37,654 nt of DNA from an uncultured Rhodospirillales bacterium (GTDB taxonomy: Bacteria > Pseudomonadota > Alphaproteobacteria > Acetobacterales > Acetobacteraceae), in NCBI GenBank assembly GCA_903893975.1, contig CAITOL010000187.1, positions 1 to 37,654 on the forward strand, given 5' to 3'. Position numbers and translations under genes: made by a program. A model generated the notes under the pieces. It had not been told where the DNA came from and ran no database searches. It saw only the letters and a list, made by a program, of their open reading frames with translations. Shown here piece after piece: positions 16,508 to 23,270 of the stretch; the stretch's first letter is position 1, and every line of letters starts with the position of its first letter.

Positions 16508-16523
16508 TTGCCACAGGTTGCAA
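16508..16523. promoter_or_regulatory. Imperfect palindrome between divergent amidase and CoA-transferase
   Basis: TTGCCACAGGTTGCAA (16508-16523) has six matching pairs of eight and lies near the middle of the 99-base divergent gap, 37 bases from the amidase start and 48 from the CoA-transferase start. The position would suit a shared operator. No regulator gene is nearby, and no clear -35/-10 pair was seen. Confidence 0.3.
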
Positions 16524-16570
16524 GCGCCGCGTCGCGATGGTGGATTGCACCGCACAACAAGGGGCGAAAC

Positions 16571-17677
16571 ATGGCAGGCGTATTGGCAGGGCTAAAAGTG
16601 GTGGAACTCGGCCAGGTGCTCGCCGGCCCCTGGTTCGGCGCGATCTTCGCCGATCTCGGCGCCGAGGTGGTCAAGGTCGAACGCCACGATGGCGGCGACG
16701 ACGCCCGTCGCATGGGCCCAGCCTTCCGCCACGGCGACGCGATGACCTTCCACATCATGAACCGCGGCAAATCCTCCCACGCCCTCGACCTGCGCCAGCC
16801 CGAAGGCCTGGCCGCGCTCGACCGCCTGCTCGCCGATGCCGACATCATGGTGCACAACCTCCGCCCCGGCGTGGCGGAGGCGCTGGGCATCGACGGCCCA
16901 ACCCTCACCACCCGCCACCCAAGGCTGATCTACTGCGCCATCTCCGCCTTCGGCCATCTCGGCCCGATGGCGCAGCGGCCCGGCTACGAACCGCTGCTGC
17001 AAGCCTATTCCGGTCTCTCCAGCATCAATGGCGGAGAGGACGATCCCCCGATGCGCGCCGCCGCCAGCCTGTGCGACCAGGGCACGGCGATGTGGCTGGT
17101 CATCGGCGCGCTCTCGCTGGTGCATCGCCGCCACAGCACCGGGCGCGGCGGCATCGTGCAAGGCTCGCTGCTGGAAACCGCGCTGATGTGGTCCGGCCAG
17201 AAGATCGACACCTACGCCAACACCGGCGCCCTGCCAGAACGCCACCGCTCCGGCCACCCGTCGATGACCCCGTATGAAGCGTTTGACGCCGCCGACGGCC
17301 CCTTCCTGATCTGCGCCGGGAACGACCGCCTGTTCGGCAAGCTGGCGGAGGTGATGGCCCGGCCAGACTGGATCACCGACCCGCGCTTCGCCACCAACCG
17401 CGCCCGCCTGCAACACAAACCCGCTCTGTTCGCGGAAATGCGGCCCATCCTCGCCAGCCGCAGCCGCGCCGACTGGGTCGCCCGAATGGAAGTCGCCGGC
17501 GTGCCCGCCGCCCAGATCCACTCCATCCCAGAAGCCCTGGCGCAACCGCAGGTGCAAGCCCTCGGCATGTTCCAGCCGATCCCCGGCGAAGACTTCAAAC
17601 TCACCGCCATGCCGCTCAGCTTCGACGGCGAACGCCCACAGATCGCCCGCGGTGCCCCCCGCCTCGGCGAGCATTGA
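16571..17677 (+). CDS. Family III CoA-transferase (CaiB/BaiF type)
   Basis: Cytoplasmic enzyme of 368 residues that moves CoA between acyl groups. The N-terminal Rossmann-like start 'LKVVELGQVLAGPWFGAIFADLGAEVVKVER' type pattern covers residues 8-38. The expected nucleophile is present as Asp169 in SLCDQG, at the same numbering as Asp169 of E. coli CaiB. Further landmarks are 'HNLRPGVAEALGI' near residue 95 and 'GVPAAQIHSIPEAL' near residue 315. The ATG at 16571 follows GGGGCG. Acyl substrates cannot be inferred. It is divergent from the amidase, and the two may act on the same compound class (inference). Confidence 0.9.
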   Translation: MAGVLAGLKVVELGQVLAGPWFGAIFADLGAEVVKVERHDGGDDARRMGPAFRHGDAMTFHIMNRGKSSHALDLRQPEGLAALDRLLADADIMVHNLRPGVAEALGIDGPTLTTRHPRLIYCAISAFGHLGPMAQRPGYEPLLQAYSGLSSINGGEDDPPMRAAASLCDQGTAMWLVIGALSLVHRRHSTGRGGIVQGSLLETALMWSGQKIDTYANTGALPERHRSGHPSMTPYEAFDAADGPFLICAGNDRLFGKLAEVMARPDWITDPRFATNRARLQHKPALFAEMRPILASRSRADWVARMEVAGVPAAQIHSIPEALAQPQVQALGMFQPIPGEDFKLTAMPLSFDGERPQIARGAPRLGEH

Positions 17678-17726
17678 TCCGCGCATCATCTGATGCGATA
17701 TTCCGTGCCGATCAGGAGTGCCGCCC

Positions 17727-17924
17727 ATGCGCACCACGTTAGTCCTCGACGACGATCTCCTCGCCAAAGCTCAGACCTATTTGGGCATCACGGAGAAATC
17801 CGCGCTGGTGCGCGAAGCGTTCAAAGCGCTCATCGCGCGGGAGGCCGCGCATCGCCTCGCCTGCCTCGGCGGCACGGACCCTGCCGCCGCCGCACCGCCA
17901 AGCCGGCAGTCCAAAGCGGCGTGA
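17727..17924 (+). CDS. vapB: VapB-family antitoxin
   Basis: Antitoxin of 65 residues. The ribbon-helix-helix begins at once (MRTTLVLDDDLLAKAQTYLG), followed by 'KSALVREAFKALIAREAAHRL' and the usual 'LACLGGTDP' tail that binds the toxin. The ATG at 17727 has an AGGAG site (17714-17718) 8 bases upstream and is preferred to an in-frame ATG at 17718. Its stop overlaps the GTG of the vapC remnant (GTGA), the normal vapBC arrangement. The toxin is internally deleted, so the antitoxin is effectively orphaned. The tail is Ala/Pro-rich (PAAAAPPSRQS), which may be drift after the toxin was lost. Confidence 0.85.
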   Translation: MRTTLVLDDDLLAKAQTYLGITEKSALVREAFKALIAREAAHRLACLGGTDPAAAAPPSRQSKAA

Positions 17925-18061
17925 TCCTCGTCGATACCTCGATCTGGATCGACCATCTGCTCGCCGCCGTCCGCCTCACCCCACCCGCACGCCTCGCAAC
18001 CCGCGATAAACGCTTGCACAAAGCCGCCGAACGACTGGGCCTGGGCCAAAGCTTGGTCTAG
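17921..18061 (+). pseudogene. vapC: VapC toxin with internal in-frame deletion (46 residues left)
   Basis: The first 13 residues match the start of a VapC PIN-domain nuclease, with the first catalytic aspartate in 'ILVDTSIWIDHL'. The rest (LLAAVRLTPPARLATRDKRL, then HKAAERLGL) matches the end, with the last catalytic aspartate in 'TRD'. About 80-85 residues that normally lie between, holding the other acidic residues, are missing, yet the frame is kept from GTG 17921 to TAG 18059. Intact VapC proteins are about 130 residues. Nuclease activity is therefore not expected. A short coupled peptide may still be made. Confidence 0.8.
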
Positions 18062-18070
18062 CATGACCGC

Positions 18071-19321
18071 ATGACCTCGCTTGCCCTCACCCTCGTCCCG
18101 CCCGCGCACCCGCTCATCGGCCGCGTGCAACCGCCCGGCTCCAAATCCATCACCAACCGCGCGCTGCTGCTCGCCGGCCTCGCCCACGGCACCTCGCACC
18201 TGCGCGGCGCGCTGAAAAGCGACGACACTGCCTATATGGCCCGGGCCCTGCGCCAGATGGGCGTCACGGTCGCTGAGCCCGACGCCACCAGTTTCGTCGT
18301 CACCGGCGACGGCACTTTGCGCCCACCAACCGGCTCGCTCTTTCTCGGCAATGCCGGCACCGCCACCCGCTTCCTCACCGCCGCCGCGGCCCTCGTCGCC
18401 GGCCCGGTGGTGCTCGACGGCGATGCCCATATGCGCAAACGCCCGATCGCGCCCTTGCTCACCGCCTTGCGCAGCCTCGGCGTGGACGCCACCAGCCCCA
18501 CCGGCTGCCCCCCGGTCACCGTGCACGGCACCGGCCACTTCCCCGGCGGCCGTATTGAAATCGACGCCGGCCTGTCCAGCCAATACGTCTCCGCCCTGCT
18601 GATGGCCGCCGCCTGCGCCGCCGCCCCGGTCGATATCGTGCTCACCGGCACCGAAATCGGCGCCAAGGGCTACGTCACCCTCACCACCGCCGCCATGCAG
18701 GCCTTCGGCGCCCAGGTCAGCCAAACCGGCCCCGGCGCCTGGCGGATCACCCCGTCCGGCTATCAGGCGACGGATTATCTCATCGAGCCGGACGCCTCGG
18801 CCGCCACCTATCTCTGGGCGGCGGAAAAACTCACCGGCGGCGCCATCGACCTCGGCGTCCCCGCCACCGCCTTCACCCAGCCCGACGCCCGCGCCTACGA
18901 CTTCATCGCCCAGTTCCCCTGCCTGCCCCCGGTGATCGACGGCGCCCAGATGCAAGACGCCATCCCCACCCTCGCCGTGCTGGCCGCCTTCAACGCCACC
19001 CCGGTGCGCTTCACCGGCATCGCCAATCTGCGGGTCAAGGAATGTGACCGCGTCGCCGCCCTGGCCACCGAACTCGCCCGCATCCGCCCCGGCCTGGCGC
19101 GGGAGGACGGCGACGATCTGCTGGTCGCCGCCGACCCCGGCCTCGCCGGCCAAACCCTGCCAACCCGCATCGAAACCTATGCCGATCACCGTATCGCCAT
19201 GGCCTTCGCGCTCGCCGGGCTGAAAATCGCCGGCATCACCATTCTGGACCCGGCATGCGTCGGCAAAACCTATCCCGGCTACTGGGACGCCTTGCGCGCC
19301 CTGGGCGTCACCCTGATCTGA
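18071..19321 (+). CDS. aroA: 3-phosphoshikimate 1-carboxyvinyltransferase (EPSP synthase)
   Basis: Cytoplasmic shikimate-pathway enzyme, 416 residues, joining phosphoenolpyruvate to shikimate 3-phosphate. The active site looks intact: GSKSITNR near residue 19, GNAGTATR near residue 95, SSQY near residue 175, the catalytic Asp in 'GAQMQDAIP', 'RVKECDR' near residue 325, 'DHRIAMAFAL' near residue 375 and 'GKTYPGYWDAL' near the end. The residue after the NAGTATR arginine is Phe, where E. coli AroA has Pro101. SSQY and LGNAGTA are class I-like features, in contrast to the class II enzymes common in alphaproteobacteria. The first gene of an operon with two M20 hydrolases, 11 bases before the first. 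It may be a second copy rather than the housekeeping one (inference). Confidence 0.9.
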   Translation: MTSLALTLVPPAHPLIGRVQPPGSKSITNRALLLAGLAHGTSHLRGALKSDDTAYMARALRQMGVTVAEPDATSFVVTGDGTLRPPTGSLFLGNAGTATRFLTAAAALVAGPVVLDGDAHMRKRPIAPLLTALRSLGVDATSPTGCPPVTVHGTGHFPGGRIEIDAGLSSQYVSALLMAAACAAAPVDIVLTGTEIGAKGYVTLTTAAMQAFGAQVSQTGPGAWRITPSGYQATDYLIEPDASAATYLWAAEKLTGGAIDLGVPATAFTQPDARAYDFIAQFPCLPPVIDGAQMQDAIPTLAVLAAFNATPVRFTGIANLRVKECDRVAALATELARIRPGLAREDGDDLLVAADPGLAGQTLPTRIETYADHRIAMAFALAGLKIAGITILDPACVGKTYPGYWDALRALGVTLI

Positions 19322-19332
19322 GGAACCTTTTG

Positions 19333-20487
19333 ATGTCCATTCTCGACGCTGTCCGCGGCTATCACGACGAACTCACCACCATCCGCCGGGACCTGCACGC
19401 CAACCCCGAACTGGGGCTGGAAGAATTCCGCACCGCCGAAATCGTCGCCCAAAAGCTCGCATCCTGGGGCATTGAAGTGCATCGCGGCATTGGCCGCACC
19501 GGCGTGGTCGGCGTGCTGCGCAAAGGCACCGGCACCGCCACCGTCGGCCTGCGCGCCGATATGGACTGCCTGGCGATGGACGAAGAAACCAACCTGCCGC
19601 ATCGCAGCCAGATCCCCGGCCGCATGCATGCCTGCGGCCATGACGGCCACACCACCATGCTGCTCGGCGCCGCCAAATACCTCGCCGAGCACGGCAATTT
19701 TGACGGCACGGTCAACTTCATCTTCCAGCCCGGTGAGGAAGGCGCCGGCGGCGCGCTGGCCATGCTGGAAGATCGCCTGTTCGAACGTTTCCCGTGCGAC
19801 CGGATTTACGGCATGCATAATTGGCCCAGCCTGCCGGTCGGCCAGTTCGCCATCGCCCCCGGCCCGGCGCTGGCCGGCGGCGCGTTCTTCGACATCACCA
19901 TCAACGGCAAAGGCGCCCACGGCGCCCGCCCGGAAGGCAGTATCGACCCGGTGCTGGTCGCCTGCCAGCTCACCTCCGCCCTGCAATCCATCATCGCCCG
20001 TAACGTCTCCCCCGCGGAACAGGCGGTGCTGTCGATCACCAAAATCACCGCCGGCGACGCCTATAACGTCATCCCGCAATCCGCCGTGCTCTCCGGCACT
20101 GCCCGCGCCTTCAAGCGGGAGGTGCTGAACCTGATCGGCGACAACATGAAGCGCATGGCCCAGGGCGTCGCCGCCGGCTTCGGGGCGACGGCGGAGGTCG
20201 ATTTCCGCATCATCTTCGCCCCGCTGATCAACGACCCGCCGCGCGTGCAGGAAATCACCGATGCCGCCGCCGCCGTGGTCGGCGACGACCGGGTGGAACG
20301 CAACTGGGAACCGATGGTCGGCAGCGAGGATTTCGCCTTCATGATGGAACAGCGCTCCGGCGCCTACATCTTCGTCGGCAACGGCGACACCGCCGCCCCA
20401 CACCATCCGGCCTATGATTTCAACGACGAATGCACCCCCTACGGCGCGGCGATGTTCGCCGGCCTGGTGGAACGCGAACTCGCCTGA
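19333..20487 (+). CDS. M20-family metallo-amidohydrolase, copy 1
   Basis: Cytoplasmic zinc/manganese amidohydrolase, 384 residues, of the M20D (hippurate hydrolase / N-acyl-amino-acid deacylase) group. Metal ligands are visible: Cys101 and His103 in HACGHDGHTT, Glu135-Glu136 in PGEEG, His162 in MHNW and a C-terminal His in 'PHHPAYDF'. The dimerisation domain spans roughly residues 180-290 ('GKGAHGARPEGSIDPV'). The ATG at 19333 has a GAGGAA site about 8 bases upstream. It probably removes an acyl group from an amino acid or hydrolyses a small N-acyl substrate. About four residues in five match copy 2 next door, by eye. Confidence 0.92.
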   Translation: MSILDAVRGYHDELTTIRRDLHANPELGLEEFRTAEIVAQKLASWGIEVHRGIGRTGVVGVLRKGTGTATVGLRADMDCLAMDEETNLPHRSQIPGRMHACGHDGHTTMLLGAAKYLAEHGNFDGTVNFIFQPGEEGAGGALAMLEDRLFERFPCDRIYGMHNWPSLPVGQFAIAPGPALAGGAFFDITINGKGAHGARPEGSIDPVLVACQLTSALQSIIARNVSPAEQAVLSITKITAGDAYNVIPQSAVLSGTARAFKREVLNLIGDNMKRMAQGVAAGFGATAEVDFRIIFAPLINDPPRVQEITDAAAAVVGDDRVERNWEPMVGSEDFAFMMEQRSGAYIFVGNGDTAAPHHPAYDFNDECTPYGAAMFAGLVERELA

Positions 20488-20548
20488 AGCTGGACGTCCT
20501 GCAACCCGCTGCCATACTCCCGCCACGCCATTCCGGAGTCTCCCGATC

Positions 20549-21709
20549 ATGTCCATCGTCGATGCCATCCGCGCCTATCAGGACGAGCTGACCGCCATCC
20601 GCCAGGATTTCCACGCCAACCCCGAACTGGGGCTGGAGGAGCACCGCACGGCGGAGATCGTGGCGCAAAAGCTTGAATCCTGGGGCATTGAAGTGCATCG
20701 CGGCGTCGGCCGCACCGGCGTCGTCGGCGTGCTGCGCAAAGGCAGCGGCAAAACCGCCGTCGGCCTGCGCGCGGATATGGACTGCATGCCGATGGATGAG
20801 CAGACCAATCTGCCTTATCGCAGCACCGCACCCGGCCGCATGCATGCCTGCGGCCATGACGGCCACACCACCATGCTGCTGGGCGCTGCCAAATACCTCG
20901 CCGAGAACGGCAAGTTCGATGGCACGGTCAACTTCATCTTCCAGCCCGGCGAGGAAGGCATCGGCGGCGCGCTGGCCATGCTGGAAGATGGCCTGTTCGA
21001 ACGTTTTCCCTGCGATGCGATCTACGCCATGCATAACCGCCCGGGCATGCCGGTGGGGGACTTCGCCATCTCCCCCGGCCCGTCGGCCGCCGGCGGCGCG
21101 TTTTTCGACATCACCATCACCGGCAAAGGCGCGCACGGCGCCCGCCCGGAAGGCAGCATCGACCCGGTGCTGGTCGCCTGCCAGCTCACCTCCGCCCTGC
21201 AATCCATCGTCGCCCGCAACGTGCCGCCGGCCGATACCGCGGTGCTGTCGATCACCAAAATCGTCGCCGGCGATGCCTATAACGTCATCCCGCAATCGGC
21301 GGTGATTTCCGGCACCGCCCGCACCTTCAAGCGCGAAGTGATGGAACTGATCGAAGCCAACATGAAGCGCATGGCGCAGGGTGTGGCGGCCGGCTTCGGC
21401 GCCACGGCGGAGGTGGATTTCCGCGTCATCTTCGCCCCGCTGATCAACGATGCCGGCCGTACCACGGAACTGGCCGACGCCGCCGCCACGCTGGTCGGCG
21501 ACGCGCGGGTGGACCGCAGCAAGCCGCCGGGCATGGGCAGCGAGGATTTCAGCTTCATGATGGAAAAAGTCCCCGGCGCCTACATCCAGGTCGGCAACGG
21601 CGACAGCGCCCAGCTGCACAACCCAGCCTATAATTTCAACGACGAAACCACCCCCTACGGCGCCGCGCTGTATGCGGCGGTGGTCGAACACAAGCTCGCA
21701 GCCGGCTGA
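20549..21709 (+). CDS. M20-family metallo-amidohydrolase, copy 2
   Basis: A tandem paralogue of the preceding gene, 386 residues, with no gap against it over the first 260 positions. All metal ligands are kept: Cys101, His103, Glu135-Glu136, His162 in MHNR and the C-terminal His in 'LHNPAYNF'. Differences cluster next to the active site, MHNW to MHNR and IPGRMHA to APGRMHA, and in 'NWEPMVGSEDFAF' against 'SKPPGMGSEDFSF', so the two may differ in substrate. The ATG at 20549 has CGGAG at 20533-20537. A 61-base gap separates the copies. The stop overlaps the start of the epimerase gene (TGATG). Confidence 0.92.
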   Translation: MSIVDAIRAYQDELTAIRQDFHANPELGLEEHRTAEIVAQKLESWGIEVHRGVGRTGVVGVLRKGSGKTAVGLRADMDCMPMDEQTNLPYRSTAPGRMHACGHDGHTTMLLGAAKYLAENGKFDGTVNFIFQPGEEGIGGALAMLEDGLFERFPCDAIYAMHNRPGMPVGDFAISPGPSAAGGAFFDITITGKGAHGARPEGSIDPVLVACQLTSALQSIVARNVPPADTAVLSITKIVAGDAYNVIPQSAVISGTARTFKREVMELIEANMKRMAQGVAAGFGATAEVDFRVIFAPLINDAGRTTELADAAATLVGDARVDRSKPPGMGSEDFSFMMEKVPGAYIQVGNGDSAQLHNPAYNFNDETTPYGAALYAAVVEHKLAAG

Positions 21710-22392
21710 TGCCCCACGTGGTGCGGCTGCCGAAGGGCGGGCTGATCGTCTCCTGCCAGGCGCGCGACGATAATCCGTTGCGCGGTCCGGTGTTCATGCA
21801 GGCCATGGCGCTCGCTGCCGTCCAGGCCGGGGCGCGCGGCATCCGGGCGGAAGGGGCAGCCGATATCGCCGCCATCCGCGCGGTGCTCAGCCTGCCGATC
21901 ATCGGGCTGATCAAACGCCAGGACCCTGGCTTTGATGTCTACATCACCCCGGATTTCGCCGCCGCCAAGCTGGTGGCCGATGCCGGGGCGGATGTCATCG
22001 CCATCGACGCCACCAACCGCCCCCGCCAGGGCGGCGACCTCGGCGTGCTGATCCGCCGCATTCACGATGAACTCGGCAAGCCCGTGATGGCCGACATCGC
22101 CAGCCTCGAGGAAGCCGTCGCGGCCGAGGTCGCCGGCGCCGACTATATCGGCTCCACCATGGCCGGCTACACCGCCGCCACCGCCCACCGCACCGGCGGC
22201 CCAGATCTGGAATTGCTGGACCAGCTGGTGCGCCACTGCCAACGCCCGGTGGTCGCCGAAGGCCGTTACGACACGCCCGACCTCGCTGCCCAGGCCCTGC
22301 GCGCCGGGGCCTTCGCCGTCGTCGTCGGCACCGCCATCACCAACCCGCGCGAAATCACCCGCCGCTTCGTCCAGGCCATGACGGCGGCATGA
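21709..22392 (+). CDS. nanE: N-acetylmannosamine-6-phosphate 2-epimerase
   Basis: Cytoplasmic TIM-barrel epimerase, 227 residues, converting ManNAc-6-phosphate to GlcNAc-6-phosphate. Recognised by 'GGLIVSCQARDDNPLRGP' at the start, the catalytic-lysine strand 'PIIGLIKRQ' near residue 66, 'DVIAIDATNRPRQGG' near residue 100, 'MADIASLEEAVAAE', 'GADYIGSTMAGYT' and 'VVAEGRYDTPDLAAQAL' followed by 'AVVVGTAITNP'. These match NanE closely. The start overlaps the preceding M20 stop (TGATG) and the stop overlaps the kinase start (ATGA), so amidohydrolase, epimerase and kinase are translationally coupled. No N-acetylneuraminate lyase (NanA) is in the window, so sialic acid use is not shown. Confidence 0.9.
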   Translation: MPHVVRLPKGGLIVSCQARDDNPLRGPVFMQAMALAAVQAGARGIRAEGAADIAAIRAVLSLPIIGLIKRQDPGFDVYITPDFAAAKLVADAGADVIAIDATNRPRQGGDLGVLIRRIHDELGKPVMADIASLEEAVAAEVAGADYIGSTMAGYTAATAHRTGGPDLELLDQLVRHCQRPVVAEGRYDTPDLAAQALRAGAFAVVVGTAITNPREITRRFVQAMTAA

Positions 22393-23270
22393 CCGCCTTA
22401 GGCATCGATGCCGGCGGCAGCGCCACCCGCTACGTGGTGGTGGATGCCGCCAATACCGTGCTCGCCAGCGGCGCCCTGGCCCCGATCGACGGGCATTTAT
22501 TCGTGCCCGAACATCGCGCCCGTTTCGAAGCCGTCGCCGCCGAACTCGCCCAGGCCACCGCTGGCTTCGCCCCGCAATCCATCGTCGCCGGCATCACCGG
22601 CCTCACCGGGGATGCGCCGGAAGCCCGTCAGGCGGAAGCCATTTTCGCCACCGCCCTCGGCGCCACCGCCGTGCGGGTGGAGGATGATCTGTGGATCGGC
22701 TACCACGCCGCCTTCGCCCCCGGCGCCGGCCATGTGGTCTATGCCGGCACCGGCTCGGTCGGCCTGCACATCCGCGCCGATGGCAGCCTGCTGCGGGTCG
22801 GCGGGCGCGGAATCCTGATTGATGATGGCGGCTCCGCCTTCTGGATCGGCCGCGAGGGCCTGAACGCGCTCTACCGCCGCATCGATGCCGGCGATCCTCC
22901 GGGCGCCTTGGGCGAGGCGCTGTTCGCCGCCATTGGCGGGGCGGACTGGAACACCGTGCGTGCCCACGTCTATAGCGGCGGCCGCACCGCGGTCGCCATG
23001 CTCGCCCTCGCCGTGGCCGCAGCCGCAGACGACCCGGCGGCGGCAACCATTCTGGCCCAGGCCGGGCGCGAACTCGCCCGGCTGGCGCGCGATCTGGTCA
23101 AACGCATCGGCCCATTGCCGGTGGTGCTGCAAGGCCGGGCGGCGGACCTGCATCCGGCCATCCTCGCCAGCATGCGCCAGGAAGCCAGCGGCCTCGACAT
23201 TGCAAAACACACGGCGGATGCCGCCCTGGCGGCGGCCAAACTCGCCAACCAGCAAGGGAAACGACCATGA
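22389..23270 (+). CDS. BadF/BadG-type ATPase, probable N-acetylhexosamine kinase
   Basis: Cytoplasmic sugar kinase of the actin-like BadF/BcrA fold, 293 residues. The first phosphate loop is 'GIDAGGSATRYVVVDA' at residue 5. The second is 'VYAGTGSVGLHIRADG' near residue 117, followed by 'GGRGILIDDGGSAFWIGREG', characteristic of N-acetylglucosamine kinases in this family. With the adjacent epimerase, phosphorylation of GlcNAc or ManNAc is the likely role (inference). The related benzoyl-CoA and hydroxyglutaryl-CoA activators carry iron-sulfur cysteines that are absent here. Coupled by ATGA to both neighbours. Confidence 0.85.
   Translation: MTALGIDAGGSATRYVVVDAANTVLASGALAPIDGHLFVPEHRARFEAVAAELAQATAGFAPQSIVAGITGLTGDAPEARQAEAIFATALGATAVRVEDDLWIGYHAAFAPGAGHVVYAGTGSVGLHIRADGSLLRVGGRGILIDDGGSAFWIGREGLNALYRRIDAGDPPGALGEALFAAIGGADWNTVRAHVYSGGRTAVAMLALAVAAAADDPAAATILAQAGRELARLARDLVKRIGPLPVVLQGRAADLHPAILASMRQEASGLDIAKHTADAALAAAKLANQQGKRP

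Noticed and set aside
16571-17677. CoA-transferase suspected to lack its nucleophile because of the 'SLLETAL' stretch
   Set aside because: The nucleophile aligns instead with Asp169 in SLCDQG, matching Asp169 of CaiB by position, so the active site is intact.
18063-18074. ATGACCGCATGA just before aroA as a start or mini-ORF
   Set aside because: It stops after three codons. The ATG at 18071 begins the recognisable EPSP synthase sequence.
21709-23270. Sialic acid catabolic cluster, suggested by nanE and a sugar kinase
   Set aside because: There is no NanA lyase, sialidase or sialic acid transporter in the window, so only amino-sugar phosphate conversion is supported.
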